Virus record (IMG/VR): IMGVR_UViG_3300009149_000032
Span: 1 to 64,000 of that record
DNA: 64,000 nucleotides
Strand: one strand, 5' to 3'
Source: a virus
The notes beneath the pieces were generated by a model that was not told the DNA's origin, made no database searches, and saw only the letters and a program-made list of their open reading frames with translations. The translations under genes were made by a program, and so were the position numbers. This document shows positions 15,349-24,810 of this stretch, one piece after another. Within the stretch, counting starts at the first letter, position 1. Each line of letters opens with the position of its first letter.

Positions 15349-18103
15349 TAAGTTTAAGAAGCAAATTGAATATACCTATTTCGAAAAAGACGATAACGAT
15401 GAATGGGTAAAGCAGTACGGTCAGAAGACTGTAGAGAATGAAATCTTTGTCCCTAACGGTGATGCTGTTGTCAAGCAGACAATCGGCACTACTCCTGATC
15501 TCAGAAAAGATCTCTTCGGTAATCCAATCCTCACAGGTATCTCCTGTGAATATTTCGATAAGAAACTTCCTTCAGCAATTAGAACCTGCCCTTGTAGATT
15601 CTCCTACGATGTTAACCCTATCATAAAATTCCTCGCTGATGAATTTGAATTCGACGCAGAGAAGGATGAAGTTCCTCCCCTCCGTGTTCAGTTTATGGAT
15701 ATCGAAACACAGATGGATGATAAGGGATTCTTGCAAGCGTGGGATGTTGGACCAGATAGACAAGGTGCAAGAAGAGGTGGAGTCACTCTGATCTCTTCTT
15801 ACGATTCATCTTCAGATAAAACGATGCTCTTCGGGATTCATCCTTACAATGATACTGTTCACGCACTCGAAGATAACATTGAGTATATAGATTGTGGTGA
15901 TGAGTGTGGAGTTCTGAGAGAGTACATGAAGTATCTCAAAGATACCGACCCTGAAATCATTACAGGTTGGAACGTTGCTGATTATGACATACCTTACATT
16001 CTTAATAGAATGCTTCTACTCTTTGGTGACAAATCTCTCAGGCATTTCGGAAACGGATCTGCTTGGATTAAGAATGAAGCAAGAAGATTCCTTACCAACG
16101 GAATCAACATTGTAGATTATATGATTCTCTATAAGAAGTTTGAGTTGACTCCGAGACGTTCCTATGCTCTTGCTGCTATCGTAGAAGAAGAAGAGGTAGA
16201 GATTGGTGGGGAAGGTAAGATCAAGTATGAAGGTTCACTCAGGGACTTTTACGAAAATGATTGGAACGGTTTTGTAAGATACTGTATCCAAGACTCAAAG
16301 TTGGTTTACGAACTTGACAACAAGAAAAAACTTATGGAAACATTTGTTATGTGTTGTTATATGTCGGGGATTAGTTTCGATAAGGCAATCGGTCTTGACG
16401 TATCGTGGTTGAGAATTCATGACGCTGCAATCTATCGCTACTGTCAAGAGCAAGATATTCAACTTCCAGAGACAAAGGAAGCACCAGAAGACACTGCCAA
16501 GTTTCTCGGAGCATACGTTATGACTCCCGAACCGGGACTGTACGACTATGTGACAGTATTTGATGTTGCTAGTCTGTATCCTTCCTGTATCCGTGCTTTG
16601 AATATATCTATTGATGCATACAGAGGTAAAATTCAGAGTGGCGATATACCAAGTCAGCAAGGTCCGTACATTGTAGAATTCTATTCTCCTCTGTGGTTGT
16701 CTCTAGGGGATTACCAAGAGAAGATTCTTGAGTCATACAACAAGTACAATAAGAAAAAGATCAATACAGTTCAGGGTAGACCTGAGGTTGTTCAGTTCAA
16801 TACATTTGAAGAACTCAGAACTTATCTACAAAGTAGAAACCTTTGTGTTGGAGCAAACGGTACAATCTTCACAAAGGATTTCCGTGGTGTTATCCCTGCT
16901 CTCCTTGACCAGTGGATTGCCATTCGTAAAAAGAATAAGAAGTTGTACTTCGATTACAAGTTGAAGTATCAGAAGTCTGGGAATCTTGAGGATAAGCAAC
17001 TTTCTGACAGGTATAATACCATTCAGCAGGTTTATAAGATTAGACTTAACTCCCTGTATGGATTCATCGGAACTAAGTGGAGTAGATTCTATCATACAGA
17101 TCTCGCTGAGGCAGTTACAGCAACCGGTCAGTACGTTATCAAGTCCACAATGGAATACCTGAAGCGTAAGAATCCATTCTTCGACGCTATGTACTGTGAT
17201 ACAGATTCAGTCTTCATTAACTACGGGAAGATTCTTCAGTACAAAGGTATTGTGATCTCAGAAGAGAACCGGGAAGAGTGTGTCAAAGCCTGTCTTGAGA
17301 TTGATAAAGAGATTAAGGCAGCAATCAAAGAGAACTTGGATAGTGTATGTAAGAATATTATGCTCACAGACAATGAGTATCAGTTTGAGACTGAGGAAGT
17401 CATATCGAAACTCTTGATTACATCTAAGAAGAAATATATCGCCAAGGTTGTTTATGATAAAACGACGAGTCAGTATCCACCAGAGGACTACACGATTAAG
17501 GGAATGGAATTTAAGAAGTCCAACCTCTCGAAACCTATCAAGAAGTTCCTCCATGAAACTACAATCAAACTTATGAATGGTTTGACTCAGAGAGAACTCC
17601 AAGTAATCCTTCGTAACAAGTTTGATGAACTTCCTAATATGCCTATTGATGACATTTCTTATGTACAAGGTGTTAGGAATATCTGGAAGTACAAAGACGG
17701 ATCGAATATAGTGATACAGAGTGAGAAGAGTGCGGTAGTTTACTTTGCCAAGAAGACTCCGTATCATATTGCAGGAGCAATGGCATACAACGCACTGATT
17801 GATCACGACCCCGAACTCAGAGGTTTATCGAAGATCCAAGAGGGTGAGAAGGGTAAGATAGTTTTTATATGTCCTTCAAATGCTCTCGGGATCAAAGCGA
17901 TCACACTTCCGATAGGTTCCGATTGGCACCCTGTCCTATATAAGTATTTTAAACTTGATGTAGAGTATATGTTTAACAGGCTTATATTAAATCCTCTAAA
18001 TCCTACATTGGAAGCATTGCGTTTTAATATAACATTAGATAGCATTCTGGGATTCAAATTTTTAGACTCTGACAATAAGTTTGTCCAGACATTACTATTC
18101 TAG
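15308..18103 (+). CDS. 43: Family B DNA polymerase (gp43-like)
   Basis: The 931-residue enzyme is close in length to T4 gp43 (898). Proofreading motifs are Exo I 'DIET' (131-134), Exo II 'GWNVADYDIPYI' (about 220) and Exo III 'YCIQDSKLV' (about 324). Polymerase motifs are A 'FDVASLYPS' (about 417), B 'RLNSLYG' (about 578) and C 'YCDTDSVF' (about 629). All catalytic acids appear present. The C-terminal end is hydrophobic (FVQTLLF) and could be a sliding-clamp-binding peptide, as in T4. The start ATG follows AAGGAG inside the upstream gene. It replicates the phage genome together with the helicase and primase encoded downstream. Confidence 0.95.
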   Translation: MSDKIHNYGMVNYNKFKKQIEYTYFEKDDNDEWVKQYGQKTVENEIFVPNGDAVVKQTIGTTPDLRKDLFGNPILTGISCEYFDKKLPSAIRTCPCRFSYDVNPIIKFLADEFEFDAEKDEVPPLRVQFMDIETQMDDKGFLQAWDVGPDRQGARRGGVTLISSYDSSSDKTMLFGIHPYNDTVHALEDNIEYIDCGDECGVLREYMKYLKDTDPEIITGWNVADYDIPYILNRMLLLFGDKSLRHFGNGSAWIKNEARRFLTNGINIVDYMILYKKFELTPRRSYALAAIVEEEEVEIGGEGKIKYEGSLRDFYENDWNGFVRYCIQDSKLVYELDNKKKLMETFVMCCYMSGISFDKAIGLDVSWLRIHDAAIYRYCQEQDIQLPETKEAPEDTAKFLGAYVMTPEPGLYDYVTVFDVASLYPSCIRALNISIDAYRGKIQSGDIPSQQGPYIVEFYSPLWLSLGDYQEKILESYNKYNKKKINTVQGRPEVVQFNTFEELRTYLQSRNLCVGANGTIFTKDFRGVIPALLDQWIAIRKKNKKLYFDYKLKYQKSGNLEDKQLSDRYNTIQQVYKIRLNSLYGFIGTKWSRFYHTDLAEAVTATGQYVIKSTMEYLKRKNPFFDAMYCDTDSVFINYGKILQYKGIVISEENREECVKACLEIDKEIKAAIKENLDSVCKNIMLTDNEYQFETEEVISKLLITSKKKYIAKVVYDKTTSQYPPEDYTIKGMEFKKSNLSKPIKKFLHETTIKLMNGLTQRELQVILRNKFDELPNMPIDDISYVQGVRNIWKYKDGSNIVIQSEKSAVVYFAKKTPYHIAGAMAYNALIDHDPELRGLSKIQEGEKGKIVFICPSNALGIKAITLPIGSDWHPVLYKYFKLDVEYMFNRLILNPLNPTLEALRFNITLDSILGFKFLDSDNKFVQTLLF

Positions 18104-18105
18104 TA

Positions 18106-18134
18106 TTGACAATAGTCTATGTATGTGGTATAAT
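18106..18134 (+). promoter_or_regulatory. Perfect-consensus promoter for the helicase operon
   Basis: TTGACA (18106-18111), a 17-base spacer and TATAAT (18129-18134), with an extended TGG, lie between the polymerase stop and the helicase start. An AAGGAG ribosome site follows. Confidence 0.88.
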
Positions 18135-18163
18135 ATATAGACGGATCTTAAGGAGAACTGAAT

Positions 18164-19501
18164 ATGCCACAGGAAAAGAACATAACAGAACTGGATTTAA
18201 TCACTGTACTATTCTTTCACGCTTCAAGTTTTCATGCATACATGCTACGTCTGGAATCGGAATTCTTCTCGGAGAAGTATCAATGCTTCTTTGAGGTTAT
18301 GCAGAAGCATTACAAAGCATACGGTAAGGTTCCTGCCCAGTCTGTTTACAAAATAGAGTTAGATCCTGAAGACAAGAAAGAGGCGTTGGTAACTTGGGAT
18401 GAAGTCTATGCGAACTATGAGAAAACAAAACACCTTTCACACGATTACCTTCTCGACAAATTTGATAACTTCTCTCAGGGTTGTTTCTTGAAGCGATTCC
18501 TTGTGAACAGTTATGATCTATATGCGAGGGGTGACTATAAGAAAATAAGAAACCAAATCTCCCGGTTGAATGATGCAATCATTGACAACAATCTCGGACA
18601 GGAGTTTCATGAAGATTCTTTTATTGACAAGAGATACGGACCTAGCAGTTTTGGTTCCTATGTCAATACAGGATTCTCAACGTTTGATGATGTGTTTGGT
18701 GGTTGGTATCGTAAAGCACTTCACGTTATCGCCGGTCCCTCCAACTCAGGTAAGACTCTTTGGTTGATTAACTTCGTAGCAAACCTCCTACTCAATCAAG
18801 AGCAGACAGGTTTGAAGATTCTTTATATCACTTTGGAAATTGACGAAGAGCAGGTTGGTAGAAGACTTGACGCTTGTCTTCTTGAAACCCCAATGACTGA
18901 AGTTGCACAATTCAGAGATCAGAAACTACGAGAGTTGATTTCTGAATCAAAAGAGACAAAGGGTAATCGTCTCATCATAAAAGAAATGCCGGGATACAAG
19001 ACAACTCCTGCAGACATTGAAGCAATGATGAGGAATCTCGATATCACAAGTGAAGGTGAACTGAAACCTGATATTGTTATTGTAGATTACATCGGACTCC
19101 TATCTCCGTCTGTTGTTCATAAGAATATGGGATTGTACGAGAAGGGTCTTTCGCTTGCTGTTGAATTGAGATCTATTGCACAGAGATATGATATTCCTAT
19201 GATTGTAGCAGCACAGACAAACCGTGATAGTTTCTCTGATAGAGTTGGACAGGATAAGATATCAGACTCTATTGGTATTGCTCAGACCTGTGATATGCTT
19301 CTAACAATTAATCGTAATGATGAATTGGATGCAAAAGATCAGGCTAACATTTATATGGCTAAGTCAAGGTTCTGTAAGAATGGAGATATCTATCTCTTCC
19401 AAGTTCTATACGACTGCATGAGAGTTGATGAAATTGTAGGTGGTACTGCGTCCGGTGAAACCGAAACTGGTGAAGAAGATAAAGATAACAAGGAGAATTA
19501 A
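18164..19501 (+). CDS. 41: DnaB-family replicative helicase (gp41-like)
   Basis: The 445-residue protein has a DnaB/gp41 layout. An N-terminal helical domain is followed from about residue 165 by the RecA-like motor with Walker A 'GPSNSGKT' (about 191-198), Walker B 'IVIVDYIGLLSP' (about 305-316) and 'IVAAQTNR' (about 345). It would unwind DNA at the fork and associate with the primase encoded downstream. The ribosome site is AAGGAG with eight-base spacing. Its TAA stop is followed directly by the TTG start of gp46. Confidence 0.9.
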   Translation: MPQEKNITELDLITVLFFHASSFHAYMLRLESEFFSEKYQCFFEVMQKHYKAYGKVPAQSVYKIELDPEDKKEALVTWDEVYANYEKTKHLSHDYLLDKFDNFSQGCFLKRFLVNSYDLYARGDYKKIRNQISRLNDAIIDNNLGQEFHEDSFIDKRYGPSSFGSYVNTGFSTFDDVFGGWYRKALHVIAGPSNSGKTLWLINFVANLLLNQEQTGLKILYITLEIDEEQVGRRLDACLLETPMTEVAQFRDQKLRELISESKETKGNRLIIKEMPGYKTTPADIEAMMRNLDITSEGELKPDIVIVDYIGLLSPSVVHKNMGLYEKGLSLAVELRSIAQRYDIPMIVAAQTNRDSFSDRVGQDKISDSIGIAQTCDMLLTINRNDELDAKDQANIYMAKSRFCKNGDIYLFQVLYDCMRVDEIVGGTASGETETGEEDKDNKEN

Positions 19502-21316
19502 TTGATCACTTTCTTAAACATCGAGATACGCAACTTCATGAGCATCGGAAATGAGTGGTTGCACTTTGATTACAAGACCGGTCTTTCTTATGTGTATGGT
19601 GAGAACTATGATGTAACTGAAGAAGAAAACCTTTCTGTTATATCTAACGGTTCTGGTAAGACTGTAGTTCTGGTTGACGCTCCTCTGTTTGCTCTTTACG
19701 GTAGGACACAACGCAGGATCAAAAAGGCAGAGGCAATAAACATTCAGAATGGTTGTGACTGTGAGGTTCGTCTGAGTTTCAAAAAGGACGATGACGTTTA
19801 TATTATTGAACGTGGTATGAAACCTGATAAGATTATTATCATTAAGAATGGTGTCGCTGAGAGTGAGGAAGCAAAGAAGCGTCAGGCGAACAAAGTTATT
19901 GAGGAAGAGATTCTTGATGGGATATCTTTTGAAGTCTTCAAGAATCTTATTGTGCTTAATGGAACTTCTAGTAAGCATTTCTTTGAGTATGGTAAGAATG
20001 AGAAGAGAACATTTATTAATGAAGTCTTCCGTCTTGGATTTCTCGATTACCTTCAGGTACAACTCACTGAGTCTGTCAAGTCTAAGAGATTAGAGTTGGA
20101 CAAGTTCGAGATCCAGAAGGTTGCCAAGGAAGAAGAGATAGAGCGTTTGAAGTCTCTGGTTGAGGCAGCAGAGAGCGGAGAGGTAGTAGACACTTCTGGT
20201 GATCTGAATCATAAGATACTTCAAGAAGAAACCAAGATAGAAGCAGCACAGACAATCCTTAACGGAATTGAGTCGGAGGTATTTGGTGGAACCAAAGAGG
20301 AACACACTAGAAAACATGAGTTTGCAGTTGCTAAGATCAATGAAACCAATGAAGAAATCATTCGCCTTGACGCTTCTATTGATTCTCTCCGCAAAGAATA
20401 TCAGAGATTGAAGACTGATTACGAATACATTTCAACTCAAAGTAACTGTCCACAATGCACTCAACCAATTTCTCAGGAACTTCGCACCGGTCTTAACAAG
20501 CGTCTTGCTGATGAAGGTTTAGATGTACAAGTCTCCGCAACCAAAGTCAAGGAAGAAAAAGCGACTCTTGAAGATAAGATTCAAAAGATGCGTGATTGGA
20601 TGAACCTTGCCAACGCTTCTATGAATACTTATCAGACTAATGCAAACATAGTCACTCACTCCACCTCTCTCCTAACAGAGTATAAGAATCAACTAAATGC
20701 AAAGCCTGAGGGTGGTGTAAGTATCGAAGCAATCAATGAGGAGATTAAAACACTTGATCAGAACTTCCAAGATTTTAATGTAGAGTTAGAAGAAGTGAAG
20801 CGTGATTATCAAATCCATAAAGTCTGCCGGGATCTAGTCGGCGGTAAGAACTTCTATGGTTTCTATATCAGCATCTTCCGCAACTACCTTAACAAGGCGA
20901 TCAATGAGTACCTTGAGAAGATGGTCAGTCCTCACAGGATTAAGTTTAACAATGATCTTGAGGCAGATGTATATGACGGTAATCTTAAAGCACACTCTTA
21001 TGACAATCTATCAACAGGAGAAAAGGCAAAGATCAATCTTGCACTTCTGCTTTCATTCTTTGACGTACTCCATGCATTTCATAGAATGGAAACTTCTCTG
21101 TTGGTACTGGATGAGATTCTGGATTCAGGTTTGGATTCACCAAGTATCGTTTTGCTTCACGAGATTCTTAAAGAGAAAGCAAAAGCAAATCCTCATCTTG
21201 GTATCTACGTAGTATCTCACAAAGATTCAAAGGGTGTGTGGTCAGCGCAAGAAGAATGTTCAAAGGTTGTCTTCTGTAAGAAGATGGGATTCACAACCGT
21301 AAAGGAGGATGAGTGA
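19502..21316 (+). CDS. 46: gp46-like (SbcC/Rad50) recombination ATPase
   Basis: The 604-residue SMC-like protein has Walker A 'SNGSGKT' (48-54), coiled coils on both sides of a zinc hook 'CPQC' (about 316-319), the ABC signature 'LSTGEKAK' (about 504) and Walker B 'LLVLDEIL' (about 536). With gp47 it processes DNA ends for recombination-dependent replication. The start is TTG, six bases after AAGGAG, immediately following the helicase stop. Its nuclease partner gene is on the opposite strand near 7.9 kb. Confidence 0.9.
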   Translation: MITFLNIEIRNFMSIGNEWLHFDYKTGLSYVYGENYDVTEEENLSVISNGSGKTVVLVDAPLFALYGRTQRRIKKAEAINIQNGCDCEVRLSFKKDDDVYIIERGMKPDKIIIIKNGVAESEEAKKRQANKVIEEEILDGISFEVFKNLIVLNGTSSKHFFEYGKNEKRTFINEVFRLGFLDYLQVQLTESVKSKRLELDKFEIQKVAKEEEIERLKSLVEAAESGEVVDTSGDLNHKILQEETKIEAAQTILNGIESEVFGGTKEEHTRKHEFAVAKINETNEEIIRLDASIDSLRKEYQRLKTDYEYISTQSNCPQCTQPISQELRTGLNKRLADEGLDVQVSATKVKEEKATLEDKIQKMRDWMNLANASMNTYQTNANIVTHSTSLLTEYKNQLNAKPEGGVSIEAINEEIKTLDQNFQDFNVELEEVKRDYQIHKVCRDLVGGKNFYGFYISIFRNYLNKAINEYLEKMVSPHRIKFNNDLEADVYDGNLKAHSYDNLSTGEKAKINLALLLSFFDVLHAFHRMETSLLVLDEILDSGLDSPSIVLLHEILKEKAKANPHLGIYVVSHKDSKGVWSAQEECSKVVFCKKMGFTTVKEDE

Positions 21317-21498
21317 TGTTAGATATTGTAGAGCGTATGCAGATATTAGTGGATACAACGTTTGAAGATTATCCTCTATCGTCTATTGAATTCGAATATA
21401 AAGAAGCAATAAAAGAAATGACAAGATTAAGAGCATTAGTTGAATCTCTGAAACAAGAAAGAGATTACTGGGAAGGCATAGCACAGAGAGGAACATAA
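21316..21498 (+). CDS. Small coiled-coil protein
   Basis: This 60-residue protein starts at the ATG overlapping the gp46 stop (TGATG), seven bases after GGAGG. Its second half is a Leu/Glu/Arg-rich predicted coiled coil ('MTRLRALVESLKQERDYW'). No family is recognised. Its overlaps with both neighbours indicate translational coupling. Confidence 0.55.
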   Translation: MLDIVERMQILVDTTFEDYPLSSIEFEYKEAIKEMTRLRALVESLKQERDYWEGIAQRGT

Positions 21499-21722
21499 TG
21501 AAAGTTACATTTGAATGTGAAGTAGATTTGAAGGGTGATGAAAGAATCTCTGCAATCGAATTGAGAGTAAAACGTTTCGACGAAAATGCTGATGTATTCG
21601 ATGAACATTTTGAACAGGAATTGTATTTTGTATTTCCTAGACCGACTAAAGTTAGAGAGGGTAAGCATTTACGTATTAATAGAGGCTATTGTGAGGTTGT
21701 AGAAGTTGGAGAAACCACTTGA
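21498..21722 (+). CDS. Small unknown protein
   Basis: The 74-residue product is acidic and appears beta-rich with alternating hydrophobic residues. Its ATG shares one base with the previous TAA stop. No domain is recognised. The 3' end overlaps the -35 box of the next promoter. Confidence 0.5.
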   Translation: MKVTFECEVDLKGDERISAIELRVKRFDENADVFDEHFEQELYFVFPRPTKVREGKHLRINRGYCEVVEVGETT

Positions 21723-21747
21723 CATAAGGGGCGTTTTCTGGTACAAT
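21719..21747 (+). promoter_or_regulatory. Near-consensus promoter
   Basis: TTGACA (21719-21724) is followed after 17 bases by TACAAT (21742-21747), with TGG before the -10. It starts inside the preceding stop region and serves the DUF6899-like gene. Confidence 0.75.
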
Positions 21748-21766
21748 TATTAACAAAGGAGAAATG

Positions 21767-22018
21767 ATGCCGTATATTAAGCAAGAACGTAGAGATGAAG
21801 TAGATCCAATTGTGGAAGTTATGGTTGCTGCCCAAGTTCAAGCAGACGGAGATTTGAATTATATCCTTTATAAGTTCTGTAAAGAGAACGTCAAACCTTC
21901 ATATAACAACTATAAAAATTTCTGTGGTGAACTGAGACAGTGTGCTACAGAAATTGAACGCAGAATCCTCGCAAAGTATGAGGATGAAAAGATTGAAGAG
22001 AACGGAGATGTAATATGA
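21767..22018 (+). CDS. DUF6899-like small protein
   Basis: The 83-residue protein matches a small family widespread in phages and bacteria. Its ends read 'MPYIKQERRDEVDPIVE' and 'YEDEKIEENGDV', with 'GDLNYILYK' and 'ELRQCATEIERRI' between. The family's function is not known to me. Two adjacent ATGs exist; the second (21767) fits both the family start and the AAGGAG spacing. It overlaps the next gene by ATGA. Confidence 0.65.
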   Translation: MPYIKQERRDEVDPIVEVMVAAQVQADGDLNYILYKFCKENVKPSYNNYKNFCGELRQCATEIERRILAKYEDEKIEENGDVI

Positions 22019-22623
22019 ATGAGAAAGAACCAGTATCAATTTTGAATTGCCTTTACAAGACATATCTTATCGGCAGCATGGAAGCACCGGGAAAAGACGA
22101 TGCAGGAGTGGGTTGGAGACAGATACTAACTCCTCTCATTAATCAGAGAGGGATCTACGCTTTCGATCCGACTAGAGAAGAAGCACAGAAGGTTGGTTGT
22201 TCTGCAAAGGAAATTGGTGAGAAGTTAACTGGTTGGCAACTTGGAGGTCACTGGGACCAATTCATGACCACTATGTCTGCAATCTGGAGAGGTGTAACCA
22301 AGATTGAGGAAGACGAAGAAACAAAAGAACCTCGTACTATTCATATCATGGGAGACATTGACTACGTAGAGAATTCTGATTTCCTGATCTGGCATTTTGA
22401 TGAGCAGGATAAACTCGGTGGAACAATCGCTGAACTCGTTATGGCATGGATGAAGGGTATACCTTGCTATCTCGTTACAGCAGCACCGAAGTCAAAGATC
22501 AATAAGAGTGTTCTGTATTTCCTTTTGGACTCAGGACATGGTAGAGGAAGAATCTTCAAGAATGATGGGGAACTTCTTTCATTCCTTGACGGTGAATACA
22601 AACTTATAAAAGTAAACGACTAG
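22015..22623 (+). CDS. Nucleoside 2-deoxyribosyltransferase-like protein
   Basis: The 202-residue protein has the pattern of the nucleoside 2-deoxyribosyltransferase-like fold. It runs 'YLIGSMEAPG' at the N-terminus, then 'WRQILTPLI', 'AFDPTREEAQ', 'DIDYVENSDFLI' and 'GGTIAELVMAWMKGIPCYLV'. Relatives cleave or transfer N-glycosidic bonds of nucleosides or nucleotides, and phage members may clear modified nucleotides or signals. The substrate cannot be predicted. It is coupled to the previous gene and followed by a clear terminator. Confidence 0.5.
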   Translation: MNEKEPVSILNCLYKTYLIGSMEAPGKDDAGVGWRQILTPLINQRGIYAFDPTREEAQKVGCSAKEIGEKLTGWQLGGHWDQFMTTMSAIWRGVTKIEEDEETKEPRTIHIMGDIDYVENSDFLIWHFDEQDKLGGTIAELVMAWMKGIPCYLVTAAPKSKINKSVLYFLLDSGHGRGRIFKNDGELLSFLDGEYKLIKVND

Positions 22624-22648
22624 GGTGGGTGTTAGGGAGATGCACCCG

Positions 22649-22680
22649 GACTCCCCTGAAATATTGGGGAGTCTTTTATT
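22649..22680 (+). terminator. Rho-independent terminator
   Basis: GACTCCCC (22649-22656) and GGGGAGTC (22666-22673) form an eight-base-pair stem with a nine-base loop, followed by TTTTATT. A weaker stem, GGGTG/CACCC (22627-22647), lies just upstream. It ends the transcription unit that begins at the promoter at 21719. Confidence 0.85.
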
Positions 22681-22692
22681 TGGAGGGTAAAC

Positions 22693-23043
22693 ATGTTAGT
22701 GGAGTTAGATGTGAAAGAACTTAAACTTAGTGACTTGAAAGCGGGAGATTGGTTTGTACCTTTTGGTATCAATGTTCATTTCAATCGTAAAGCATCTGTA
22801 TGGATGGTTGTAGATATTCCTACAACTCTTTTTATTGGTAATCAAGTTGCTCGTGGAATGCGTTGTATCGTTAAGGTTGCTCACGTATATATCCCTGAGA
22901 AAGACGAACATAATCATACAGGGAAGAGTGAAATTAAATCTGTTGTACCTATCGGAACTATTGATGAAATGAATTCTGACACTTCCGTCCTTCCACTTGA
23001 CCACGAGAAAGATGTTTTGAAACTTAAGGAAAAGATCCTTTGA
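22693..23043 (+). CDS. Unknown protein upstream of UvsW
   Basis: No family is recognised in these 116 residues. The protein has a beta-rich central part ('VWMVVDIPTTLFIGN', 'RCIVKVAHVYI') and a charged C-terminal helix. The ribosome site is GGAGG six bases from the ATG. Its stop overlaps the UvsW TTG start, suggesting coupling. Since it lies immediately downstream of a terminator, its promoter is not obvious. Confidence 0.55.
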   Translation: MLVELDVKELKLSDLKAGDWFVPFGINVHFNRKASVWMVVDIPTTLFIGNQVARGMRCIVKVAHVYIPEKDEHNHTGKSEIKSVVPIGTIDEMNSDTSVLPLDHEKDVLKLKEKIL

Positions 23044-24617
23044 TAACAATTACTAGAGTTAATGCACAGAAGTATTCCGTATCTGCTGAGAGAGGCAACC
23101 GAGCAGAACGTGATGAAGCATTGAAGCAACTTGTATGGAAGCACTCACATTATGTTGAAGGTTATCAATTCACTCCGAAGTTCAAATCCGGGGCATGGAA
23201 TGGGAAGATTAATACATACTCTCCTGCAAATATTAGAGCAGGGTACTTAGAAGAGACTATTGATCATCTAGAAGCAAACAATATTCCGTGGCAGTGGAAA
23301 GAGAAACCTAAAGACCTTCCGTTCCTGAACCCTGATCAAGATGATTTTACTTATGAAGAGTTTCATAAATTCTGCGCCAAGTTAATTGGTGCTTGCAAAG
23401 AGAAGTTCGATAAGAAATATGATATCGATTTAGCAGTAAGAGACTATCAGATCGAAACTGCCTATAAGATATTAACCCGAAGGTTAGGGGTTGCACTTCA
23501 CGCTACCTCTGCAGGTAAGAGTCTGACTATTGCTTTTGTATTGGGGTTCCTGTTCTATAAGAATCTGATTTCCAAAGCAGTCATTATAGTTCCGCTGCAA
23601 AGTTTGATTACTCAGTTCGTTGGAGATCTCCTCGACTTTGGTTTCAAGCCAGATTTCATTGGCAAGTTGTACGGTAAGGAGAAACAGACTAACAGACCTA
23701 TAACAATTGCTATGACCAACTCGACCCACAACCTTATAGATACCGCAGATGGTAAGAGATTCTTTGCGGATACTGACTTGGTGATATGTGACGAAGTTCA
23801 TAGAGCAGCATCAAAGACTGTAGAGAAATCCATCCTGCAGTTCGGAAACGCAAAATACTTTTTCGGTTGCACTGGCACACTGCCCGAAGATGATTTGAGT
23901 CAGGACACTATCTTCTCCCTCTTTGGATACGTTGTAGATGAGAAGAAGTTGAAACAACTGAGGGAAGAGTACGCAGCAGTCTCCTCGGTCAAGGTTGGAA
24001 TCTTAGACTTCAATTATGCAAAAGGATTTCTTAGCAGAATGAAGCGCAAGTCTTCAGCAATGGATTGGCATGAAGAGGTAGAGTTCCTACAGAAAGATGA
24101 TGAGTTCCGCAATCCTTACATTACTAATATGATTGTTAACAACTTCCAGAGTGGTAGGAACATCGTAGCACTGGTTAAGAACATCGAGTATGGTAGCAAG
24201 ATGTATCATATGATTAAGGAGAAAGCAGAAGCAGAAGATGTATTCAGTATCTTCGGTAGTGGTGACGAGAAGAAAGCACTAGAGGAGAGAGATGAGATAA
24301 TCGAATACTGTAGAAGTTCAAAGAAACCTTATATCATTGTAACCAACTTCCAGATATTTCATGTAGGTATAAATGTACCTAACCTCAACATGGTAGCGAT
24401 GATAGACGCAGGTAAGAGTAAGATTACGGTAGCGCAGACCATCGGTAGAGGTGTAAGAAAGACTAGGAATAAATCTGATGTATACATACTCGATTGCTCC
24501 TGTAATTTAAAATATGGAGCAAGGCACGGAAAGAAAAGGAAGAAACTTTATATAGACGAAGGGTTTACAGTAATGGAGAAAAAAGTCGAAGAAAAAGAGT
24601 TAAAGGTTAAGATATAA
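23040..24617 (+). CDS. uvsW: UvsW-like superfamily 2 DNA helicase
   Basis: The 525-residue protein matches T4 UvsW in layout. An N-terminal substrate-binding region ends with 'GAWNGKI', followed by helicase motifs: Q-like 'LAVRDYQ' (near 143), Walker A 'TSAGKS' (about 156-161), 'CDEVH' (about 249-253), 'GCTGTLP' (about 279), and motif VI 'QTIGRGVRKT' (about 471). UvsW unwinds branched DNA and R-loops and helps the switch to recombination-dependent replication. The start is TTG (AAGGA eight bases upstream), overlapping the previous stop. Confidence 0.85.
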   Translation: MITITRVNAQKYSVSAERGNRAERDEALKQLVWKHSHYVEGYQFTPKFKSGAWNGKINTYSPANIRAGYLEETIDHLEANNIPWQWKEKPKDLPFLNPDQDDFTYEEFHKFCAKLIGACKEKFDKKYDIDLAVRDYQIETAYKILTRRLGVALHATSAGKSLTIAFVLGFLFYKNLISKAVIIVPLQSLITQFVGDLLDFGFKPDFIGKLYGKEKQTNRPITIAMTNSTHNLIDTADGKRFFADTDLVICDEVHRAASKTVEKSILQFGNAKYFFGCTGTLPEDDLSQDTIFSLFGYVVDEKKLKQLREEYAAVSSVKVGILDFNYAKGFLSRMKRKSSAMDWHEEVEFLQKDDEFRNPYITNMIVNNFQSGRNIVALVKNIEYGSKMYHMIKEKAEAEDVFSIFGSGDEKKALEERDEIIEYCRSSKKPYIIVTNFQIFHVGINVPNLNMVAMIDAGKSKITVAQTIGRGVRKTRNKSDVYILDCSCNLKYGARHGKKRKKLYIDEGFTVMEKKVEEKELKVKI

Positions 24618-24654
24618 GAAATACAAGGAACCTAAATAGACAAGGAGAGGAAGA

Positions 24655-24744
24655 ATGCATTCCGTAGCAGTTTCATTAGTATTTGTGAACATAATCGAAA
24701 TGTATAACGAGTGTTGTTTTATTCTGTGGCTTTGTCTGTATTAG
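24655..24744 (+). CDS. Possible 29-residue hydrophobic peptide
   Basis: A short ORF in the gap between UvsW and primase starts at ATG, seven bases after AAGGAG, and encodes a hydrophobic peptide with three Cys residues. The strong ribosome site makes translation plausible and a small membrane peptide is possible. There is no homology support, so the call is tentative. Confidence 0.3.
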   Translation: MHSVAVSLVFVNIIEMYNECCFILWLCLY

Positions 24745-24747
24745 GTC

Positions 24748-24775
24748 TTGACAAGTCACAGTTTTGCATTATAAT
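24748..24775 (+). promoter_or_regulatory. Consensus promoter for the primase gene
   Basis: TTGACA (24748-24753) and TATAAT (24770-24775) are separated by 16 bases. Transcription would begin near 24782, so the ATG at 24787 would be almost leaderless. This supports the downstream start at 24811. Confidence 0.8.
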
Positions 24776-24810
24776 AGGGATATACAATGAGTAACAAAAG
24801 GAAAAAGAGA

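Noticed and set aside
24787-24810. ATG at 24787 as the primase start
   Set aside because: It would be only about five bases after the predicted transcription start and lacks a Shine-Dalgarno, unlike ATG 24811.
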